DNA of 64,000 bases from Massiliimalia sp050943535 (GTDB taxonomy: Bacteria > Bacillota > Clostridia > Oscillospirales > Ruminococcaceae). The stretch's first letter is position 1. Every line of letters begins with the position of its first letter. The stretch spans positions 1 to 64,000 of the forward strand of contig JBMNPJ010000002.1 in NCBI GenBank assembly GCA_050943535.1, read 5' to 3'. The translations under genes and the position numbers were made by a program. Shown one piece after another: positions 59,517-64,000 of the stretch. A model generated the notes under the pieces. It was not told where the DNA came from and ran no database searches. It worked only from the letters and a program-made list of their open reading frames with translations.

Positions 59517-61097
59517 ATGAAACAAACCATTTATGAAAACGGAATCATTCTGACCATGAATGAGGAGCATCCGCTGGCAGAAGCGGTTTTGGTGGAAGAT
59601 GACAGAATTTTAGCAGTGGGTTCCCGAGAACAGGTGCGTCAATGCTGCGGAATACAGTGCCAAGTGCGGGATTTGCAGGGAAAGACGCTGATGCCGGGAT
59701 TTATTGATGCCCACAGCCATATAAGAGGGTTTTCTAATTTATTGAGCACGGTTTTGCTTCAGCAGGCGGAAAATTTCCAGGATATTCAGGAAAAACTTCG
59801 TGCAAAAGTCAAGACACTGCCTGCCGGAGAATGGCTGATTGGGTTTGGCTATGATCAGAATCGCTTGGTGGAAGGAACCCATCCTACCAGAGAAATATTG
59901 GATCAGGTATCTGAAGATCATCCCATTTTGGCAGTACATCAGTCCGGGCATATGGGAGCAGTCAATTCCATGGCGCTGAAATTGATGGGGATTACCGCTG
60001 AGACACCGGATCCTGTTGGAGGAAAGATTGGGCGAAAACAGGATGGAACTCCCAATGGATATCTGGAAGAAGCTGCTTTTACACTGGCCAGCAAATATAT
60101 TCCTACCCCTACTGGAAATCAGCGGGAAGAACAGCTCAAACAAGCAGAGGAAATTTATCTTCGTTATGGAATCACCACGGTGCAGGATGGGCTCACTGAC
60201 CCGGAAGGATGGAGTTTTCTAAAAAAGATGGCGCTGGATCATCAGCTTTCAGTAGATGTAGTTTGTTATGCAGACTTAAAAAACAGCAAAGAGTTGTATC
60301 GTGAGAACCGGGACTATATGACCTATCAGCATCATCTGAAAATGGGCGGGTATAAGCTCTTTTTGGATGGTTCTCCTCAGGGAAAAACAGCTTGGCTGAC
60401 CAGACCTTATGAAGGAAGTGAAGATCGGGGATATCCTGTTTATTCTGATGAGCAGGTAACATCTTTTTTTGAACAGGCGCTGGAAGACAACGCACAGATT
60501 TTAGTGCACTGTAATGGTGATGCTGCAGCACAGCAGATGATTTCCTGTTATAGCCGGGCAAAAGAAAAATTCCCTGACCGAAAAATTCGTCCAGTAATGA
60601 TTCATGCTCAGTTGGTGCGTCCCGATCAGTTGGAAGTCATGGGAAAACTGGGAATGATCGCTTCCTTTTTTGTGGCGCATACCTATTACTGGGGAGATAT
60701 TCACTTGAAAAATCTGGGACAGGATCGTGGAAACAAAATCAGTCCGGTCAAAAGTGCCATTAATTACGGAGTACCCTATACATTTCATCAGGACAGCCCT
60801 GTGTTGTTTCCGGATATGATGAAAACGGTCTGGTGTGCTGTCAACCGGAAAACGCAGTCTGGAAAGGTGTTGGATCAAAGTCAGTGCCTCAGTACCTGGG
60901 AAGCGCTGAAAGGAATTACCATTAACAGTGCCTATCAGTATTTTGAGGAAGATCAGAAGGGAACCATTGAACCGGGAAAACTGGCGGACTTTGTCTTGCT
61001 GGATCGAAACCCATTGGACACACCAAAAGAAGAACTGGATCAAATCCAGGTATTGGAAACCATCAAACAGGGAAACACAGTTTGGAAAATGGAATAA
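59517..61097 (+). CDS. YtcJ-like metal-dependent amidohydrolase
   Basis: The 526-residue protein has the amidohydrolase core with MPGFIDAHSHI (first metal-binding His pair), a Lys in GGYKLFLDGSPQGK that could be carbamylated, later His residues in LVHCNGDAA and VMIHAQLV, and the Asp in FHQDSPV. It ends with the typical GTIEPGKLADFVLLDRNPL. YtcJ-type enzymes include N-substituted formamide deformylases, but the real substrate cannot be inferred. The start is ATG at 59517; ATG at 59505 directly abuts AAAGG and is less likely. It has its own promoter. Confidence 0.86.
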   Translation: MKQTIYENGIILTMNEEHPLAEAVLVEDDRILAVGSREQVRQCCGIQCQVRDLQGKTLMPGFIDAHSHIRGFSNLLSTVLLQQAENFQDIQEKLRAKVKTLPAGEWLIGFGYDQNRLVEGTHPTREILDQVSEDHPILAVHQSGHMGAVNSMALKLMGITAETPDPVGGKIGRKQDGTPNGYLEEAAFTLASKYIPTPTGNQREEQLKQAEEIYLRYGITTVQDGLTDPEGWSFLKKMALDHQLSVDVVCYADLKNSKELYRENRDYMTYQHHLKMGGYKLFLDGSPQGKTAWLTRPYEGSEDRGYPVYSDEQVTSFFEQALEDNAQILVHCNGDAAAQQMISCYSRAKEKFPDRKIRPVMIHAQLVRPDQLEVMGKLGMIASFFVAHTYYWGDIHLKNLGQDRGNKISPVKSAINYGVPYTFHQDSPVLFPDMMKTVWCAVNRKTQSGKVLDQSQCLSTWEALKGITINSAYQYFEEDQKGTIEPGKLADFVLLDRNPLDTPKEELDQIQVLETIKQGNTVWKME

Positions 61098-61104
61098 AAA
61101 GAAA

Positions 61105-61140
61105 AGAGGAGATACAGACCATAAGGTTTGTATCTCCTCT
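61105..61140 (+). terminator. Hairpin behind the amidohydrolase gene
   Basis: AGAGGAGATACAGACC pairs with GGTTTGTATCTCCTCT around ATAA. There is no clear T tract behind it, so it may be a weak terminator or an RNA-stabilising hairpin. Confidence 0.6.
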
Positions 61141-61179
61141 CAGTTTCTCGAGAAAGTATATGGATAGAAAAAAATCTTC

Positions 61180-61276
61180 GTCTCTTTGGGATTCTTAAGG
61201 GACGTTTGTCCCTTAAGCCGTCGGAGACAAATTTTTAATTTTTTCATGTGGTCAGCGGACAGAGTCCGCTGACCAC
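61180..61276. repeat. Cluster of two perfect hairpins in a noncoding gap
   Basis: CTTAAGGGAC/GTCCCTTAAG (61194-61217, loop GTTT) sits inside an outer GTCTC/GAGAC pair (61180-61184 with 61224-61228). It is followed by GTGGTCAGCGGAC/GTCCGCTGACCAC (61248-61276, loop AGA), a 13-pair perfect stem. No T tract follows. The 309-base gap has no gene, so this may be a dispersed palindromic element or a structured RNA. Confidence 0.7.
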
Positions 61277-61406
61277 ACCTGCATCATTTGAGTAACATTT
61301 AACTGATTTTGACATAACTTGCCTCTGGGGTTAGCTGCAGACTTTTTGTGGATAGCTGTGGTTGTCGATATCTACAAGTACAGTTTATTGTACATATTCC
61401 AAATAA

Positions 61407-62648
61407 TTAGGTCTTTTTCAGGCTTTTTACAGCGCTTTTAGCACATAGTACTGTTAAAAACTGCAGTCCTGTGATGGTCATCAACGCAGTGACATATCCA
61501 AAAGAAGTTTGAGGCATCAATAACAGAAAAATTAGTCCCACATTTCTTCCCAGTGCTCGGTAAAACTCGAATAACCCCAAATATTCTTCCCGGCAGGTAA
61601 ATCCGTCCGGTGTACTTTGAATGACAATAAAGTCAATGGAACTGGATGGGTTCATTAAGACTACAACAAAAAATGCATTGAGGAAACTGAGAAGCAGTAC
61701 TGTCGCCGCATTTAGTTCTAAATACAGAATGGAGACAGACGCCAGCAGCGTGATGGTGGCAACGGTCATCATTTTGATCCGATTCCCAGGTTTGGAAATT
61801 CTGCCGCAGGTGTACTGAGCAAAGATGGAAATAAATCCTACCAACAGGGAATTGATGCCGATAATGGATTCATTTTGTACATACTGAAATAACAGTACAT
61901 TGAGAAAGAAAGCGAATACCCCTTCCCGCACACTTCTCAAAAAGATTTGAGCAGTTACAAAAAACCAGCTTTTGTTGGTGTGGATCTGTTTGAGGCACTG
62001 AAAATACTTAGGCGGTTTTTTAACAGGAGGTACTTTGGGGAGTTTCGTAAATAAGTAAAAGGCGATGCCGGCAATAATAAAAGCACAGCCAAACATAATG
62101 GTGTATCCGGTCAATCCTTCAAAAGCGCCGATCACTGCTCCGGAAATGGTAGGTACTGCCAAGGCAATGGCTCCTCCCACAATTCCGATAAAGGCAATGG
62201 AAACGTCCCGGGTATCGTCAGTGGAGTAAGCGGACAGGGAAACAAAGTAGGTCAGGTAAAAGAATCCTCCCCCCATACCCAGTAAAATGGCTACCAAAAT
62301 TACATAGGAAGTAATCGATTCCATGAAAATCAGAAAAATTCCATAAGCTACAATATGAAAACCAATACCAATAAACGTAATTATTTTTAAATCTACATAC
62401 TTGGCAAGCGCTCCGGCAATCATCATGGCAATGCCCGAAGCAAGAAAGGAAACCATGTTGTAGTAAATGGTAATATTTACACTGTCTGCTTCCCGAAGGA
62501 GCAGGATGTTGACAAATACGCCGTGAATGTTAGTAGCAATTAAAAAGCATAGATGAGAACGGGCAAAATTTAAAAAATTTTGTGTCAGTCTGTCCATTCC
62601 CAAAGCATTGCTGAGCAGGTAGCTGATATGTGTCACTTGAAGTTTCAT
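61407..62648 (-). CDS. MFS-type transporter
   Basis: The 413-residue membrane protein has eleven or twelve hydrophobic segments with a basic central loop (KLPKVPPVKKPPKYF, about residue 200), the layout of major facilitator transporters. A Gly-rich AILLGMGGGFFYLTYFVSLSAY segment sits in the first half. I cannot tell the substrate; some similar clostridial proteins are annotated only as MFS. AAAGGA lies eleven bases before the ATG. It is transcribed leftward on its own, with no enzyme genes coupled to it. Confidence 0.8.
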   Translation of the reverse strand: MKLQVTHISYLLSNALGMDRLTQNFLNFARSHLCFLIATNIHGVFVNILLLREADSVNITIYYNMVSFLASGIAMMIAGALAKYVDLKIITFIGIGFHIVAYGIFLIFMESITSYVILVAILLGMGGGFFYLTYFVSLSAYSTDDTRDVSIAFIGIVGGAIALAVPTISGAVIGAFEGLTGYTIMFGCAFIIAGIAFYLFTKLPKVPPVKKPPKYFQCLKQIHTNKSWFFVTAQIFLRSVREGVFAFFLNVLLFQYVQNESIIGINSLLVGFISIFAQYTCGRISKPGNRIKMMTVATITLLASVSILYLELNAATVLLLSFLNAFFVVVLMNPSSSIDFIVIQSTPDGFTCREEYLGLFEFYRALGRNVGLIFLLLMPQTSFGYVTALMTITGLQFLTVLCAKSAVKSLKKT

Positions 62649-62794
62649 AAAGGAATCATTCCTTTCCCAGTGCCAAGCCTGAAAGATTTATCAAGCTTGC
62701 CCACCTTGTAAGTCGTATTCAATAGTATGATATGTCATTTGTGGGGAAAGCGCATCGAATGGAGGGTAGAGGATAGAGGGTAGCGTAAAGAAAG

Positions 62795-62845
62795 AAAAAA
62801 GGAGCTGCCGCAAAATATCAATGTGCTATTTTGCAACAACTCCCG
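62795..62845 (-). terminator. Terminator of the DUF1858 gene
   Basis: On the minus strand GGAGTTGTTGCAAAAT pairs with ATTTTGCGGCAGCTCC using G-U wobbles and is followed by CTTTTTTC. On the plus strand the same positions give A-C mismatches, so it should work leftward only. It shares the TTGCAAAAT core with several other hairpins in the window. Confidence 0.75.
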
Positions 62846-62945
62846 AAAAATCAGTTTCAGATTGATGATAGACCTGAACTGTTTTGGCTATATTGCGTTT
62901 GGGTTTTACAGTTTCCAAACGCTTTCAAAGACTCCTGAAAAGAAA

Positions 62946-63149
62946 TTATTTGGACAGGTGAGCATTGATTTTTTCAACCAGCTGGTTAACATCAACGCCG
63001 TGTACCATGCATGCCTGTTCCAGACTTTCTCCTCTTGCAGAAGGACAGCCCAGGCAGTGCATGCCCATTTCTAAAAAGTATTCAGCAGTGGTGCTGTCGT
63101 GATCCAGAATATCGCCGATGATAGAATCTTTTGTTACGGTGTATGCCAT
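62946..63149 (-). CDS. DUF1858 (hybrid-cluster-associated redox disulfide) domain protein
   Basis: The 67-residue cytosolic protein is a single DUF1858 domain. It starts with the strand-helix TKDSIIGDILDHD, then YFLEMGMHCLGCPSARGESLEQA with the Cys-x2-Cys pair (near residues 32-35) and a third Cys. Such stand-alone domains are found near hybrid cluster protein or Fe-S repair genes and are thought to be redox active; nothing of that kind is adjacent here. The ATG at 63149 follows AAAGGAAG. A good promoter and a palindrome lie in its leader. Confidence 0.85.
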   Translation of the reverse strand: MAYTVTKDSIIGDILDHDSTTAEYFLEMGMHCLGCPSARGESLEQACMVHGVDVNQLVEKINAHLSK

Positions 63150-63191
63150 AATTTTATTCTTCCTTTCTTTTTGTAAAACACATTCTATAAG

Positions 63192-63208
63192 ATTTGCAAT
63201 ATGCAAAT
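63192..63208. promoter_or_regulatory. Palindrome in the leader of the DUF1858 gene
   Basis: ATTTGCA-ATA-TGCAAAT is a perfect palindrome with seven-base arms, about 45 bases upstream of the start and 50 bases downstream of the promoter. It could be an operator for a redox- or nitrosative-stress regulator, but the cognate protein is unknown. Confidence 0.45.
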
Positions 63209-63257
63209 GATAAATACAATTGGGACAGAAAAATAGGATCTCTTCTATCTCGTGAGT

Positions 63258-63286
63258 ATTATAGCAGGATTAAAAGGGGAATGCAA
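63258..63286 (-). promoter_or_regulatory. Promoter of the DUF1858 gene
   Basis: On the minus strand TTGCAT, a 17-base spacer and a perfect TATAAT lie about 110 bases before the start codon. Confidence 0.78.
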
Positions 63287-63358
63287 TACCTAATTAGTAA
63301 ATATTTTAGTGAGGCAGCAAAATAATCGATTTTTCGGGGGATGAAGCAGGTCACCCCA

Positions 63359-63387
63359 TTGCAAAACAACAGGAGGTTTTGTATAAT
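63359..63387 (+). promoter_or_regulatory. Promoter of the LysR-type gene
   Basis: TTGCAA (63359-63364), a 17-base spacer and a perfect TATAAT (63382-63387) lie 51 bases before the ATG. Confidence 0.78.
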
Positions 63388-63438
63388 AAAACATAATGGT
63401 GTGTTATGTAATTTTGAAAGAAAGGGGGAACCGGTGAA

Positions 63439-64000
63439 ATGAATTTAATGCATCTGCGGTATGTGGTGGAAGTGGAACGGACAGGCTCTATTACCCGAGC
63501 GGCGAAAAATCTGTTTATGGGTCAGCCTAATTTAAGCAAGGCGGTTAAGGAACTGGAAAATGAGATTGGGATTACCTTATTTAAGAGAACTGTTCGAGGA
63601 GCGGAACCGACAGAAAAGGGTGCGGAATTTTTAAATTATGCCAGGGCGATTTTGTCCCAGATTGACGAACTGGAGGCACTTTATAAACCTCAAAAGGATC
63701 AGGGGTTTCATATGAAAATATCGGTTCCCAGAGGCAGTACCTGGCCTAAAGTGTTCAGCGGATTTTTCCGGCATTTGGATCCGCAGCGAAAGATGGATTT
63801 CTCCGTCAAGGAAACGGTCACCCAGCAAACCATCGAGGATGTGATTTCCCGCAAATCTGATTTGGGGATTATTCGGTTTCTAGTGTCTCGCCGGGATGGT
63901 GTGCTGCAGGAATTGGAACAGCACCGGCTGGAACATGAAGTATTGTCTCAGCGGCACTTGTGCATTTTGACTGCTGAAAAAGGAAAATTGGGGCAACTTT
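63439..64000 (+). CDS. LysR-family transcriptional regulator (N-terminal part, runs off the window)
   Basis: The frame is open from ATG 63439 to the end of the window, giving 187 residues of a protein that is usually about 300 long. The first 65 residues form the LysR winged helix (MNLMHLRYVVEVERTGSITR, NLFMGQPNLSKAVKELENEI, GITLFKRTVRG). A linker helix follows, then the start of the ligand-binding domain (MKISVPRGSTWPKVFSGFF, DLGIIRFLVSRRDGVL). AGGGGG is ten bases ahead of the ATG. Its target genes, commonly divergent or downstream, are not visible; the divergent neighbour is the DUF1858 gene. Confidence 0.93.
   Translation, partial: MNLMHLRYVVEVERTGSITRAAKNLFMGQPNLSKAVKELENEIGITLFKRTVRGAEPTEKGAEFLNYARAILSQIDELEALYKPQKDQGFHMKISVPRGSTWPKVFSGFFRHLDPQRKMDFSVKETVTQQTIEDVISRKSDLGIIRFLVSRRDGVLQELEQHRLEHEVLSQRHLCILTAEKGKLGQL

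Noticed and set aside
1..64000. CRISPR arrays, prophage or integrated plasmid genes
   Set aside because: I saw no series of regularly spaced repeats, no cas, capsid, portal, terminase, integrase or replication genes anywhere in the window.

Overview
The window looks like a chromosomal stretch of an anaerobic, endospore-forming, Gram-positive member of the Clostridia. A gut Oscillospirales-type bacterium is my best guess, but this is inference from content, not a database match. The supports are a spoIIA operon (spoIIAA-spoIIAB-sigF), dipicolinate synthase dpaAB, a valS T-box leader, a murT-gatD pair, typical AGGAGG ribosome binding sites, scattered glycoside hydrolases (GH36, GH29, GH51) and a corrinoid protein with its reductive activator.

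Layout. 1-671: the 3' end of a 23S rRNA followed by five tRNA genes, with no 5S between them. 1031-2788: alpha-galactosidase. 2797-5990: an AT-rich module with a broken HD-domain gene and an agr-like LytTR regulator and GHKL kinase pair. It is bracketed by two nearly identical ~155 bp direct repeats, and these differ only in the -10 box of the alpha-galactosidase promoter. 6074-9840: a corrinoid locus with an activator, a PocR-AraC regulator and a corrinoid protein, but no methyltransferase. 9932-13709: an AraC regulator divergent from a three-gene oxidative sugar module (TIM-barrel isomerase, Gfo/Idh/MocA dehydrogenase, TIM-barrel isomerase). 13769-16859: a membrane acyltransferase-like protein, a MATE exporter and a divergent Crp/Fnr-type regulator with a CRP-like palindrome between them. 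17030-18498: dpaAB.

18999-31591 is mostly cell-envelope work. It holds a repetitive surface protein with an LPKTF tail, a zinc-ribbon membrane protein, an amidase with choline-binding-type repeats, a thioredoxin reductase, a BofC-like protein, a class A PBP, a GT8 glycosyltransferase, the murT-gatD lipid II amidation pair (the GatD has lost its catalytic residues) and a small membrane protein. 31793-34633 is a pyrK-pyrD-phosphatase-ruvX operon. 34792-37114 is an AraC regulator divergent from an alpha-L-fucosidase. 37377-46221 holds a VanW-type protein, a DUF4037 nucleotidyltransferase, a GH51 arabinofuranosidase, a DMT transporter, a PhnP-like hydrolase, a second MATE exporter and two small proteins. 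46282-47425 is an ECF sigma and anti-sigma pair.

47568-53318 is the T-box-controlled valS followed by def, folC and a DUF218 protein. 53572-57805 is a divergent topoisomerase IV-type parE-parC pair. 57964-59396 is the spoIIA operon. 59517-63149 has a YtcJ-like amidohydrolase, a hairpin-rich gap, an MFS transporter and a DUF1858 redox protein. A LysR-type regulator starting at 63439 runs off the right edge. I saw no CRISPR array, prophage, transposase or insertion sequence.
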